From Daphnia pulex (taxonomy: Eukaryota; Arthropoda; Branchiopoda; Diplostraca; Daphniidae): a stretch of 64,000 bases of DNA. The stretch spans positions 6,386,001 through 6,450,000 of the forward strand of contig NC_060023.1 of NCBI RefSeq assembly GCF_021134715.1, read 5' to 3'. This document shows, piece by piece, positions 1 through 12,279 of this stretch. The notes beneath the pieces are model-generated. The model did no database searches, was not told where the DNA came from, and saw only the letters and a list, made by a program, of their open reading frames with translations. The position numbers were made by a program, and so were the translations under genes. Position 1 is the stretch's first letter; the number at the start of each line of letters is the position of its first letter.

Positions 1-765
1 CACGCAACGGCATTTAGAAGAGGATCGAAAGCTACTGATCCAAGCGGAACTTGTACGCATCATGAAGATGCGCGTAGGAGACTAGAAGAAAGGCTGGCGT
101 TGATCAAAGACTCAGTTGCTGAGATCGTCCATTTTGATTGTTGTTTATATACTCTTACTCTTGTTTTGTTTATATAATCTTACTCTTGTTTCATTTAGTA
201 ATTTATGACCTGACACATGGCGTACAATAATAGCTGGGAGGAGACATATTTTACAGACAAGGAGGGAGAAGAAATACGAGCAAATGGTAGGGAAAAAGAA
301 GAAGAAGAATGACGACTTTTGCCAGGCTCAGCCGAATCCTTTTTTATCTTTTTCTTTCCCTTCATCCGCTCCCAATGCGAAATCCTTCACGTTCGGATGC
401 CTTTGATTCTCTTTTCATGTCTCCTGGCACAACAGAAACACATACATGGCCGATCGCAGAAACGAATAGATAATAAAAAATGAAAATAAACCAGGGAAAA
501 AGGAAATTACACAAAAAGGATAGAATTCTCAGTTTTCGAAATTTGGAACTGATCAAAAAAAAAAATTTGAAGGAGAAAGCAAAGGAGTAGACTGGTTCCA
601 TGTTCCAAAGACATCGAGTTAACGTTTTGCTAAGTTAACGGCTTTGAGGCTATTGCTTCTTCTTGGGTTTTTCTTGAGTTTTCCGGTGAGCGTTCCTAGT
701 TTTACGCGTTGCTGCATCTAAGATTAAATTCAATTAGAAATCAATAATTAAATGGTTAAAAAAAT
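1..765. other. Gene-free AT-rich stretch
   Basis: No convincing exon, RNA gene or repeat is visible. The open frames here are short and low in complexity. Confidence 0.5.
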
Positions 766-2380
766 TTAATTATTGAATTTACGGTTTGATGCCGAAGTTA
801 TGAATCCGTCAATGGTTGCTTCATTGGATTTAGGAATCCGGTATCCATATGGGGTACGGCATTCCTCAATCCTATCAAGCATTTGTTGACCAGAGAAAAT
901 GGTGAAATTTTTGGGAATACCCCAGATTTTTCCCTCCGTTTCCTTGTCCGATTCCTTGATGGTGTCTAATCCGTACGTCATAAAGATAACGGAGGCTGGA
1001 TCAATTCCAGCAATTTGAAAGTTCTTTAAGTTGGATATCTAAATTTATATGAAAAAAAATTTAGAAATTGTAGGGATGACTTCGATGAGTGATTTTGATA
1101 AATTGGGAAATACTTACATAGTTAGAGATTTTGCCGTTGTAATCTCCTGGGCAATTCATCATATACCCAATTTTCCAATTTTGGGCATAGTGATATTGGA
1201 GAATTGAGGCAGCGTATCCCAGCGGCAAATGTAAATCTGTTTTGCCAGCGCCAGCACGGTCGTGGTGTATCATGGAATCTTCTGTAGCCAGAATAGATCC
1301 CTTTGCAGCAACTTCTTGGATGATGTGTATCTCGTATTCGAGACCCGTTTGCTCCCGCAAGAATCCTCTGATTAGCCTATAAATAGAAAAAAGTCAGATT
1401 TAAAAAAAAAATTAAATTAATTATTACTAAGTTAGTGTCTATCTCGTAATGAGATCGTGATCGGGACGATTCCAGCCACGCCACGTTTCTTTTCCCAACC
1501 CCCCTGCACGGTCACCTGACCTGTCTGTCTTTATGACCTGAGCCATTAAGCGCCCTCTAATCTTGTACGCATTTTAATTCGTCTACTGAAAAGGACCTTG
1601 CTAGTTATTTCATTCGGGCGTCGGGATGTTATTGTAATAGCAAAAATGATTATTGAGGGGACGCGTACGGTTCTTGTATGTTACACCATAGAATGGGGGA
1701 GGGGATGCGTGTCTATCGCGCAAAGTCATCCGAGCAAAACGAGTCGAGCGTTTGCATCGTCATTTTTCGAATGAATAGAAAATTGGGAAAATAAAAATCA
1801 ATTCAAAAATGCGATCCATTCTTCATGTTCTACTCCACCGTGACTGCGCACCGTCGATTGTCCCGAAAGTGACGTGAAGCGTTTTGTTTCATTTTGAAAC
1901 GCGATTTCAATTTCTCGGCTCGCATCAAAAACATCGCATCAAAAACATTTCCCAGATTACGAGTCTACTTATGAACGATTTAAAAAATCGAATACTAAAT
2001 TAATGTATTAAAAATTACTTACTGTGAATTTTCGTTGATTGAATCATGCAACGTGTTGAAGAAATCTTTGAGAATAAATTCTCCACCGGAAGATCGTGTT
2101 GTACAAACGACTAAAAATGCGTTTGCCGAACATTTGATGAATTCGAGTGGGGGGCAGGACCAGGTTTGAACAATTGATTTCATGGAAGCTCCGGTTTTGT
2201 CATTGCATGGGTTGCAGATGTCTTCCATAGTGGTGTTATCAACCTTGCCTTGATGCCCCTCTTCCTGGCACCACAATCCAAACCCGTCCTGTTGCACATC
2301 AATCGGTGGAATAATGCCACCATCAGGCTTAAGATATCCATTTTCGTTTTTCGGAAGGCGCGGAATCGGTCCAGTATTGC
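766..2380 (-). CDS. Unrecognised multi-exon protein gene (5' end missing)
   Basis: Three exons join in frame on the minus strand: 2380-2023, 1376-1118 and 1038-766, with a TAA stop at 766-768. Splice phases agree. CA at the first donor plus G restores Gln, and the last junction is phase 0. Donors are GTAAGT and acceptors end in TAG. The visible product is about 295 residues. It starts inside the protein, because the exon at 2380 follows an AG acceptor and no start exon is evident upstream. Residues such as LWCQEEG, HHDRAGAGKTDLHLPLG and MMNCPGDYNG stand out, and cysteines are frequent in the first exon, which might suit a secreted protein. I do not recognise the family and assign no function. 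The 646-base second intron is long compared with the other introns in the window. The missing first exon may lie beyond the broken gene at 2481-3643, which would then be nested in an intron. Confidence 0.6.
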
Positions 2381-2480
2381 CTGTTATTAAAAATTAATTT
2401 AGGAATTTTAGTTTTTAATTTTATTATACATATTTTAAGCAATTTATGACATAAATAACTATAATTTATTAAATTTACAG

Positions 2481-3643
2481 GGACGGAGCAGGCCACCTTG
2501 ACGGATAAGAGATGCCCAGTCCCCGGCGGATCATCGATCACGATCGATTTTCTCTCCAACTTCATCAACCAGCAATAATTACGTCAACATGCAACACTTT
2601 CCAGCAGCAGCAGCATCAGCTTCTTCCACCTCTTCTTCCGGCGGATATGTCCCTTACTTTAGGCCTCCGGCTCCGCTGCCCGAGACGGCCCTGCTAGAGG
2701 ACCAGCAGTCGCCCTACCCCGTCAGTCCAATGCAGAGCCTGTCCATGTCGTCACCGTCGTGGCAATTGCCGGATCCGAGCGCCTGCTCCAGTTCCGTCTC
2801 TTCCACCACGGCCCAGGCCCAGGCCGACTAGGAGGAGACCCACTACGCTTCCCAGTTGCGATCCTTGATGGCCGCCCTCCTTCACGGCCACATCCGGCAG
2901 TCGTCGACGGCCTTCAACGCTTCGTCTACTTTCTCTTCTTATTCCGACGAATTCCGATCGCCCGTCGACTCGTCCACCATCGTCACCACCCTGGGCATCC
3001 CCTCGCCATCGGCCGTCGTCGCCAATTCCGCAAGGACCAACTACGCCTACAACAATCATCCGCCAGCCTCTGAAAGTGGAAACGAGACGTACGCCGATGT
3101 CGCAGATGCTACGACAATTACAACAACAACAACAACAATGCGGTCGTCAGTCCATTGATGGTGGCGGCCGCCAACTCGTCGTCTTCGCCACCTCTTCCGC
3201 TTCCGCCCGTTTGAAACGCTTCCAGCTTGATATATGTCAAGTACGAGCCGGGCATTGAGAAGCATCCGTCGTGGCCGATGCCCAACAACAGCGGAGTGAC
3301 TAGCCCCTCGTCATCGTCCAGCAACAACCAAGCCAGATACGTGCTGCCCTCGTACGACTGCGACGGACGAAACATTGACGACAAGGATTACACGATCCCC
3401 TCGCCGCCGGAACGGGACATTAGTGGGCACTGGTTGACCCTGTACAACACGGGCAGCGGCGGCGGAGTGATGTTGGTCACTGACCGGCCCGGATCGACTT
3501 CGTACAGCTCGGGCGGAGACTACTACGCCAAATACGACGACATCCAGCAGTACTCCCACTCGGAAGGATATTCCAGTAACGTTCCATTCGAGTCGAACTC
3601 TTGTTCAATTACCATGGTTACCCCCACGAATGTTTATAGTTGA
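2481..3643 (+). pseudogene. Broken GC-rich exon of a regulatory-type protein
   Basis: A plus-strand GC-rich block begins right after an acceptor-like TTTACAG. It reads as a Ser/Pro/Gln/Asn-rich protein in pieces. One frame holds 2589-3100 with a TAG at 2829-2831. A shift near 3100-3110 moves into a frame with a run of Asn codons, followed by a TGA at about 3208 and then an open frame to a stop at 3641-3643. The last piece contains VKYE, which fits a sumoylation consensus. Low complexity of this kind is usual for transcription-factor activation domains, but no DNA-binding domain is present and the family is not identified. Codon and GC content remain gene-like, so decay looks recent. An assembly error is the alternative. 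Any upstream plus-strand exons would have to overlap the minus-strand gene next door, which favours a displaced exon copy. Confidence 0.5.
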
Positions 3644-4574
3644 GCAACACCTTCCCTGTGTTCAAAACATGTATACGTATTAGATAGGTTGCTGGCCGGT
3701 TGCTGGACAGAAAATCTAAAAGAAATAACCCCCCGAGAATTAAGAGCTGCACTTGTCTTCTCCGCTGGATGGTTTTGACCCATTTTTTAAAATTCTATAA
3801 CAACATCAGGTCCAGCGGCACGCTTCTTGTGTCTCTGTCTCTGTTTTTTTAATAGTCCACTTTCCGTTTATTTGAATGATGCGCCTTTTTCTTTTGGGCG
3901 CTCTCTGTGTGTGTGTCTGTTTCGGAGCGTGAAAAGAGGGGCTGTCTTCCCTGCATTTAGTACTGTTTGCGCACACAAAGGAAAGGAAAAACATCCCTCC
4001 ATCATATAAGGCCAGCCGTCGCTACTTGGGTGACTAAAAAAACGTCCAGCACAGCATCAAAATGAAATGCTGCATGTGCTGGGCGTCGGGTGCTGGTGCA
4101 GACTGTGCCGTTGTTCAGCGAGGGACAGCCGACGAGAGCCGAAATCAAAAGGAACTTTTGTCTTTTTTGTTTGTTGCGCTGTCGATTCGTTGAAATGGCC
4201 TCTGGTCCGCGGGTCCCGTTTCAAATCCCAGCAATTAGCCGTCTTGTTTTTCTGTCGCTTTCTCCCTTTTGAAATATTTTTCTAGAGACACACGTCCCTT
4301 GCTATTGTATGCCGCATAGTGCCGCAGACCAATATTTATACACGCGGCCACTCCTTTGCAGAAAATTTAATTTCATCATTTTTCTTTTACGCACCATTTT
4401 GGATTCGAGGCTGCAGCGTGATATTGACACTTTGTTGACGTTGTTTGATAGTTTCTCTTTATTTGATTTGATTAGGTAACCAAGGAATGGAAGAAAATCG
4501 GCGAAATTAAATCAGTAATTGAAAAATTACTTATAAAACATTTTTTCGTGAGCTTCTATACACCCGTTGGTGCT
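3644..4574. other. Gene-free stretch
   Basis: Short overlapping frames on both strands and T-rich tracts only. Nothing could be assigned. Confidence 0.45.
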
Positions 4575-4969
4575 ATGGCGAAAGTGAGCGAGTGGTACTC
4601 AATTATTAAAGTAAATCAAAGCTCAATGACGCCGAATTACCGTCAAATTTTTAAGGTAATTTTTTCGTTTAAAAAATCTTGTAAATTTAGACACTAATTT
4701 AAAATTTGTTATATAGGAAAGCGATGATGAAGCGAAGGTTGTAGCGGAGCGGTTGTCGGTGACGTCAGCCATGGACGCCTATTGCCGCAAAAAACATATC
4801 ATGGAAGAAGTCGAGATGGAAAGGCAGAAAGTAAATCGAAGAATTGGTAAGTATTTTTTTTGTTTCTTTTTTTTCCTTTGCTGCAGTGAGTTTCCTTTTT
4901 TCCCTTCTCCCCCGAAAGTGGATCATGATCAAGCGCCCGCCTATATTGCGGGCTAGGGTGGGGGGTTAG
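4575..4969 (+). CDS. Possible short three-exon gene, unknown function
   Basis: Exon 1 is 4575-4655 and starts with ATG GCG AAA. It ends AAG|GTAATT in phase 0. Exon 2 is 4717-4846, preceded by TATATAG and ending in GTAAGT at phase 1. A third exon at 4887-4969 would keep the frame and end at TAG, giving about 97 residues. Exon 2 is rich in charged residues (EEVEMERQKVNRR) and looks like an amphipathic or coiled-coil helix. The third exon needs an intron of only 40 bases, which is shorter than the others here, so the real continuation may be elsewhere or lost. I do not recognise the protein. The consistent phases across exons 1 and 2 are the main support. Confidence 0.4.
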
Positions 4970-5949
4970 ATCACGTAACAAATACGACGGGGGCACGCAG
5001 ATGACAGCTAACGCTTTAAGGGGAATCTTAGAGCAAGACTAATACATGCCTAAGCTTTTTTGCAGTGTCAATAACAGTGACGGGCAGAGTGCTAGAGGGG
5101 GATCGAGCGCTAGGAATTGTTTTTTCTGCGCTAGACATATCCGAGTGTGTGAACTATACACCGAAGAGAAGTTCCTTTCTTCCGCTTATTTTTTAAATGT
5201 TCCTCCCCCCAGCGATAAGGTCCTAAAGTCAATCGATTTGCGTTGTTGCAACCCGACGTGAAGAAATCCCTCTAGACAAAAGAAAGTCGGTCCCAAGAAT
5301 GCGTGCTGGATGGATCGGCAAATGTGCGGTGGAGAGAGAGAGAGAGGCACGAGTGAACTTAATGGACAAAAGCGATAGACCGCAAGCAGTTTTGCCATTA
5401 CACGCCACAAGCCAACGCAAGTTAGGTAACAACAAAATATGGTATACAACATTTTGTTCGCTTCCACGTTCCACCAAGGGGTTGATGGCGGCTGCTCAAG
5501 TTTGTGGGGTCTCTGTTGGGGCGGCGGCTATCCAGAAGACATGAACCTTACCGGTCCGTTTGCTTGTTTGTTTCTTCAAATAACTTTGGTACCGGACAGT
5601 GCGGAAAATTTTTATTTACTCGTCCTACATCCATTATTTGAAGTCAGACAAGACGAGGATAGAAGCTATAGGGACTTTATTTATGCGCTTAATGAGTGCC
5701 CCAATTACTTAATTATAATTTATTGTACGTTATAAAAGATTAGATGATAGTTGAAGGACAAATACGAGTTATTTAATAAAAAGTGGGTGGAGAAGGCAAT
5801 GGCAACGAAGTAGGAAGTGTGTGCATTTCTTTATGAATTGGAAATCGTGTGTGTGGCATTTTTCTCTTTTTTCTCTTTGTATTACTATTTTTTTCATTAT
5901 TGTTATTATTATTCTGCTGCAGCTGCTGCTGTTTGGTGGTGAATGGTGT
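4970..5949. other. Gene-free stretch with a short (GA)n run
   Basis: A short GA repeat lies near 5330-5344. Otherwise no coherent exon or element was found. Confidence 0.45.
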
Positions 5950-6715
5950 CTTGTCAGAATTTCATGTTTCTCATCCGCGTGATTTTTTTTTCTCCATCAC
6001 CAATAACATGGCCCGGCCAAGGCAATTGCTGCAAGAAAAAACGGCACTTTTTAACTTGAGGCTTTAAGTTGTGCTCACGAATTTGAGCAAGTGCCTGTCG
6101 AAGGTTCACTTCCAGTTCCGCCACGGTCTCGACCGTGACCAAAAATTCATCGAAGTAGAAGTAGACGCCAGAAAAAATCACCTAAAAGATCCAACCTCAC
6201 TTGTGAGGGACTTCCAGCGCCCATTTCCGTTCGAAGGCAAAACGGAAAGCGAAGGCAGCGGAAACGACCTTTTGGGGTAGCCATAGTGCACAGGTAGAAC
6301 TCTTCTTTAGTCAGTGGTATCTGATAAAATCAAGACGTGGCATCGAGACTGCAAAAATGTTTGGCTTTTGCCCATCTTGCCAAAGAGTTGCTCCACTGTT
6401 GGCATCGAGAAACTTTGCCGCTCAATAGTCCAGTTTAATTCAGATGGATTGAGGCAAATGGCCACATTCCCGTCTGGCTTTCCGACAACCATCATGCGGC
6501 TCACCAATTCCGTCGGCTCAACCACCGGGGCAATGATACCGTTCTCCACCATTTGTGCCAATTCGGCATACACCTTTTCTTTTAGTCGAAACCCCTGGCC
6601 CATCAGCCAAAATCAGCTGACAACAGCTGGCGGCCATTTTTATGGTGGGTAAATTGAAATTGATGACTATCTGTTTAACCAAAACGTGCAATATAATGAT
6701 GAATAAGGACAATAA
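5950..6715 (-). mobile_element. Ty3/gypsy reverse transcriptase fragment
   Basis: Read on the minus strand, 6712-6307 resembles the start of a Ty3/gypsy reverse transcriptase, with MVENGIIAPVVEPTELVSRM and the following substrate-binding region. After frame breaks, 6181-5954 gives the YFDEFLV box and the PQVKKCRFFLQQLPWPGHV segment after it. Frames shift at least twice between the pieces, so it is dead. The match to the full-length element at 12280-17764 is clear at protein level, but the copies are diverged. Gag, protease, integrase and LTRs were not found beside it. The Glu in the YFDE box is shared with the other copy. Confidence 0.85.
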
Positions 6716-9054
6716 TTAGCCAAGATTTTCGATACAAAAAATTTAAATAATCAAGGAAACGAGATCCCATTAATCCCATTACAACCGCCATCTAGTCTAC
6801 TTATTACGCGTCAGGAGTCACCTAATAAATTATACACGAAATCAATTTTTCTACAAAATGCGTAATAATTAAAATCAACAAAAATGACACAAGGGCACCT
6901 GAAAAACATTTCTTTATTTCAGCGAACTTGAACGAAGTAAAAAAATGTAATCACCAGTTCTTGATATTTCAATTTTTAAAAACATTTCGCTTTACAATTT
7001 AAAAACTTCTTGTGTTTAATTGTTTGTCTTCCTCAATTAATGTTTTTCTCTGCGCAATTCTCACAAAAGTAGATTGTTAGTTTAAAGGTTAACTGACTTA
7101 AAGTTCAATCCTTAACAACTAAAAGATAAAATGAAAACAACGAGATTAGAAATACTACCGATGTACAGAATAATTTGAAAATATTTCGCCAACCGAATAT
7201 GAAACCACATTTTGCAAGAAGCTTCCATGTTTGCATCCATGTTTGCATCCATGTTTGCGTTCCCTTTGGCTAAAATATATAATAAGAATTGAAGAATACT
7301 TCAATTAATAAGTCTAAAATGTTAACGTAACCAATTTTCGTGGTTGTACTTGACATGGCTCCTCTTTCTTGGTGTCAACCTCATATTTCAATTTTTCCTT
7401 TGATCTTCTATCCAATTTTCGAATATTCTGCGGTAAAATTGGAGCCGATATGGTCGACGATGCAGAAGATTTTTTTTTACCAGCAGCGTACCAGCAGTAT
7501 TTTGAGCACATAGGACTTCTTTTACCAACAAAGTCATGTCGGTCCTGACACTAACTTGATCTTTCCTTTGTGATTACATTCAATACAATCTGTAGGGACA
7601 TGTAACGGGATCGAAAAACAACTATATATCGAAAAAGAACAACAAATCATCATTACACATCTAGCAACTCACAATGAATTAATATTTTCCTTTCTCTATT
7701 ACTTGCCCATTCGACGGAACACATTCTGAAGGAAAAATGGGCCTTGATGAACTCTCTTTCAACAGTTCTTAATCATGAAAAGGATTTTTATATGATTCAT
7801 CTAATCGCAATCTTGACAGGATTGTTCAAAGCAATTTCTACACCAAACTGCAAGATGAAAAATTTAAATTTTGCTGTTACTGCAGATGTCCAATTGAAAC
7901 AGGGCTTTGTGTTTGATGAAAGCAGTGAAATATATGTTTCCCTTTTAGTATCTAATCCTGCATCAACATCTTCTTTTCTTTTTATCAGATAATATTTTTG
8001 TCAAATTTTCAATCAAAGTTTATTTATCTTTTTCACTATTCTCCTATTCTTTCGGTTCTCTCTTTGAGCACATCCAGTAATTTTAGGCAAAAAGAAGTAT
8101 CTTAGTTTATCGTAAAACAGAAATAAAACAACCATAACACTAACTTGTTGCTTCTTAATGGCAATAGATTTAACAATGAATTTAACTTTAAAAATACCAT
8201 TTCCTCTTGTCCCAGTGCCAGCATTAGGTCAAAATCGACTCTTCTCTCTCTGCCGTGGCTTTTTCTCATATTTCAGGTCTTTGTGGAGTTATTTTTCAGT
8301 TTTTTTAGTTATCCATTAGTCCTCACTCTAATAATTACTATAAGAATACCATTAGTAAATAATTACTAAATTAGAATAAGCAGCCAACGACCTGATTATT
8401 GTTTTGAATGTCAACAAACGTGTATCACTGCTTTGGCCGTCAGAGGCGTTATAGGGTCGGTGACACCACAGCTTCGGCGTTTCCATGTTATAGATAGGAG
8501 GAAAAGCTGGCAAAGAATGCCACCAAAGGGTTGCGTTCCACCGCGGAAACCATATTGGTCGAAGTTGTAGACTTGTAGTTCTGCCGCGAAAACGCTAGTG
8601 TGTTTGCTCAGGGTCCATGCTTCGGACATATTTATGCTGGGATGGCTACCTTGCATTTAGTTATGATGATTTTTGGGTTTATTAGTCTGTGAAGGTGCTC
8701 AGGGATGGTCCTTGAAATTGTAGTAGGGTGACTGTCCTGACACGGTTGTTGGTGGCAGAATTTTTTGAGAGTGGAAACTAGATGGTTTTGCATGCTGGAG
8801 GGCTACTGGGAGTCGGCTATTAATGGGTGGGGTGTGGTGGTATGGTATTCTTTGCCTCTGTATTTCCCTCAACTAAATAACTTAATTCGGGAGAACTTAA
8901 GCACAGGGGCTAAGCACGTTATAGTAGAGAGAGACTGAAAAGAGAGAGATGTCGCACATACGTAAGCACGATGACGGCGTATAACTCAGATAAGGAAAGG
9001 AATAAGCAGTACGTCGAATGCGGGGTTGCCATCAGCCATAGTTGGTTGATACAC
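6716..9054. other. AT-rich stretch without a supported gene
   Basis: A 65-codon minus-strand frame at 7314-7511 is Lys-rich but has no splice context. A triplicated ATGTTTGC(A)TCC-type unit lies near 7227-7260. Nothing else could be assigned. Confidence 0.4.
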
Positions 9055-9310
9055 TTAACATTTTCTGGGTACGATGTGGCCTTTGATGAAGAGTATTGGG
9101 TCTGGTCCGGGATTGTGTAATCTCGTGAAGAAAACTGTCTGGCTGATTCTTCCGGTGCAAATTTAAGTTTACATTTCTTGCTCTAGCGATAGATCTTGTT
9201 AAGTGCCAGTTGCGGCATTTCTTTGGTGGCGGTTGGATTTTGGCTTATCATTTAGATGGAGACATCGGCAGCGTAAAGGCAAGATTTCGTTGTGAGGGGG
9301 TGCGTGGGAA
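9055..9310 (+). repeat. Dispersed repeat, copy 1
   Basis: About 250 bases here align with 25500-25745 in the same orientation. Shared landmarks are GATGAAGAG, AACTGTCTGGCTGATT, GATAGATCTT, TTGGATTTTGGC and a GAGACRTCG block. The match is broken by many substitutions and small gaps, so both copies are old. No coding frame is shared, so this looks like non-coding sequence of an unidentified mobile element. Confidence 0.6.
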
Positions 9311-9807
9311 AGTGGGAAAGAAAGAAGAGAGCTCAAAGAATGCGAGAAGAAGAAAAGATTTAAAATGATTCTATTTAAATTTGATAAAATATCATCCGCT
9401 AAAACTTGGGCTAAACGAACAGAAGATGTTAGTTCAGGATGGGGTGCTATAAAAAGAAAACATATATCTCACTACTTTCAACAAACACAAAACCCTCTTT
9501 TACGCTGATAGTTAGGACACCGCAGAAATTTTTTTTGTTCTTCGTTTGGTATCGTTCGCAAAGTTACACATGCAAATTTTATCGAGTCAAGATATTTCCA
9601 TTGTACAACGAGTTCCATATCACGTTATTTCATTATTGAACTAATTGAATTTTGGAATATCCTCAAACACGAAACCCCGGGAACGTCTGAGCTACAGTTA
9701 GTTAAGAAAAACGACTTTGGATATTACAAGTAAATTCAGAGGGGAATATCTATAAGTCAACTAAAAATTTGTAAGTGATGAATTGATCACATCGGCTAAT
9801 TTGACAG

Positions 9808-10274
9808 GATGGTGTTATCAATCGGACTCACTTTGGTCGTGCAAGTAAGAAATATGAATTCCTGAAAAACAAAATTCAAGAGGACATTAACTTACCCTAT
9901 GAATAGCCGAGGAGAGTGATGGTGACCCAAGTTCTTTGAAAAACGTCAAAATTATCTTCTGTACTGCTTGTCGAAAACTTCCCTTTGCCATCCATTTGGA
10001 TGAAAATTTCAAGTTGCTAAGATGGCTACTCACGCATCAGTAATTTAGAAAATTTGTACAGTGTAAAACAAAATGATGATTTGATTCTGAAACTTTCTTT
10101 CCTCATTTAAGGTACGACGCGTCTTCCTTGTTTGGAGATTATGTGATATCTGCAGATTCTGACGTACTGAAACATATTAACAAGATAAATGAAAAAAAAA
10201 ACTCCAGCAAGGTTTTAAAATAGTTCATATTATTTAACTTATTAACATTAAATGTTTTCCTATAGAGAAAATAA
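9808..10274 (+). CDS. Unrecognised spliced gene (5' end uncertain)
   Basis: Four small exons fit together: 9808-9844, 9907-10039, 10112-10211 and a terminal exon from 10266 ending with TAA at 10272-10274. Phases match at every junction: A|CC, CA|G and phase 0. Donors are GTAAGA, GTAATT and GTTTTA. Introns are 54 to 72 bases, the size expected here. The product, about 92 residues without its start, includes IIFCTACRKLPFAIHLDE and ends in a basic SSKRK. Two cysteines three apart hint at a small metal site, which is only a guess. No start codon exon is evident, so upstream exons are missing or undetected. The family is unknown. It is followed directly by the 3' LTR of a retroelement on the opposite strand. 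Confidence 0.4.
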
Positions 10275-10725
10275 AATGACAGTTGCGGAGGTTCAACTAC
10301 TGCAGGAAGGAGTGATGCAGCAAAGGAAAAAATTATTCCCTAAACGGGAAAATTGATGACTTCTTGTCGGCATTTAGTTGTTGTAGGTGCAGCCAACATG
10401 GAGAGAGGAACTTTCACCATAAAAAAATGGCCTAGCAATTTTTTTTTCAGGATGTGGTTTGCCACTATTGTCCGTTTGCGAATGATGTTGGGTTGAAACT
10501 AACCCAATATTAGGTTAGTTTTAACCTTTCCAACCTTTTAGACGTTGAAAATGGATGATGATATCTGCTGATCGTCTAGTTCATCGGATGAAAACGATGA
10601 GAGCCCAGATTGCTCGTCCACTGAAGAATAAGAGCGAGACCAGGCTCCGAAGAGATTGAGTATTGAAATAATTTATTTTGAACTTTTCACCAATAAGCTT
10701 TTCTTGAAACTGGGCAGTTAGAAGT
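10275..10725. other. Short intergenic stretch
   Basis: A minus-strand frame near 10635-10545 is rich in Ser, Asp and Glu and could be an exon scrap, but no splice signals support it. Otherwise nothing was seen. Confidence 0.3.
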
Positions 10726-10853
10726 TGTTGTAGTTTCTAGAGCTACAACTAGACTCCCGTGTATTGACTTCCGGGTTGGCTATCACACTCCCTGTCGAAG
10801 CAGCGATAGTTGGCCACATCTGGTGAGTGATCGCCTTAGTATAACACATTACA
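10726..10853 (-). repeat. LTR of minus-strand gypsy copy
   Basis: This 128-base block ends on the minus strand in ACTACAACA, exactly like the LTR at 17650-17764, and starts TGTAATGTG. A purine tract (GAGGAAAGGGAGATTT on the minus strand, 10854-10870) lies immediately upstream, as expected for a 3' LTR. It belongs to a family related to, but distinct from, the full element. Confidence 0.65.
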
Positions 10854-11890
10854 AAATCTCCCTTTCCTCGAAATAACACAAATGAGATAGCGAAAAAACG
10901 AGAACAAACTAGAATGATGATGAGCGATGCGATAATTAAATGGGACAATGATGAAATGCTGAGTTTGGAGAGTGAGCACACAGAAATGAAAAGAGAATGC
11001 ATGAAATGGGACAACGACGATGAAAGAAAACGGTACAATGAAACGAGAATCATGAAACGAGACACAAAGAAAGGATACATCAAGCAATGAGTGAACAAAT
11101 TAACCCATTACTTAATCAAGCAATCAGGACCAACAACGGGGCGAAGTAAAAGCAGAAATGACTGGACATGACAAGCCGAGCTGTGAGAGGAACCACCGGA
11201 ACTCGGGGACATAATTAATTCTGAGCAGCCGCCATGCCGATTCCAAAACCGACGCCAGACATTGTCGTGCCAAATGGTTCGAACCCCGGCAAAACAGTGG
11301 GAGCAGAAGACGACTCAGTCATAACAGGAGGATCCACCTGGGCCCCAAATAAACGAGCAGGAAAGATGTGGGGACGAGACCCACTATTGACTGAACTAGG
11401 GCTAGGAAAATGTCGAATAAATGGAGTGGCCAGACCGACGGGTGAAGACTGCGGAGGCATCCGCTAATTTTGGGTCGGAGTTTTAGGCAATGCTAGCATA
11501 GGATCCGACACGGCCAACATTGGACAAGACTGCGTGGAGCGTGCAGACAACGGCGCAGACTAAGCATCATGTGCATTGTGTGCGATACGGGGTAGCCGGT
11601 CACCACTTGAGGACGATGACACACAGTTTCTTTGTCGACGTTTATCGCCCAGCGCGTCCGCCGGAATAAGCGACCATCATTCAGGTGAACCACGTATGAC
11701 TGCGGCTCGGGGCAGACCGAGTGAACAATTCTACGGAGCTATCGGTTTCCCAACAGTGCCTGCACCGCCTGGCCAACACGAAGAACGGGGGCTCGTGCGC
11801 TTGGAAATCCCACTTGAAGAGAACCCGTCTGAGTTTGACCCCCGTTATTTTCTTATTTATTACATTATTTTAAACATACGGAAGGTATAG
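10726..11890 (-). mobile_element. Ty3/gypsy 3' fragment (integrase tail to LTR)
   Basis: On the minus strand, 11860-11500 reads as the end of a pol polyprotein, with a stop at one codon. The segment HLNDGRLFRRTRWAINVD is almost the same as in the full element at about 16850-16900. A Ser/Pro-rich tail follows (11460-11215). After that comes a long pyrimidine-rich stretch on the minus strand, the purine tract and the LTR. Everything upstream in the element (gag to integrase core) is missing, so this is a 5'-truncated or deleted copy. It sits head to head with the neighbouring intact-length element but is not part of it. Confidence 0.8.
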
Positions 11891-12279
11891 CTGAGGAAGG
11901 TCACTTTACCTTTAATTTTTGTTCTTTTTGGTGGGAAAGCACAAAATAAATCTAAAAAGGGGGAAAGGTTTGCTTTTTAGCATATCTTTCGTCAATTTAA
12001 TAGAAAAACATATAGAGCAATTCGCCTGCTCAAGAAATCAACACGAATGACTGTATAATGTGTAATTTTTACGAAAAAAAGTCAACACCTTCTGTGAATT
12101 TTCAAAATGAAATTTTGACACTTTTTTCATTTTGTGAAATTAATTAAATTTTTTCTTCGAATGCTAGGGTTACTACCTATAGTATAATAAATCTAGCATT
12201 ATAGGACTATCTAAAGATCGAATAAAAAATAAAAAAATCTTTTGACATCATACCTAGCGTATAGTTTAAAGTAGGTTGG
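11891..12279. other. AT-rich spacer between two retroelements
   Basis: No frame or repeat was recognised in this spacer. Confidence 0.4.

Noticed and set aside
5046-5735. Several overlapping plus-strand frames of 70 to 98 codons
   Set aside because: No conserved motifs and no consistent frame; likely chance.
10718-11098. 126-codon hydrophobic minus-strand frame
   Set aside because: Same compositional effect in the minus-strand gypsy copy; it overlaps its LTR.
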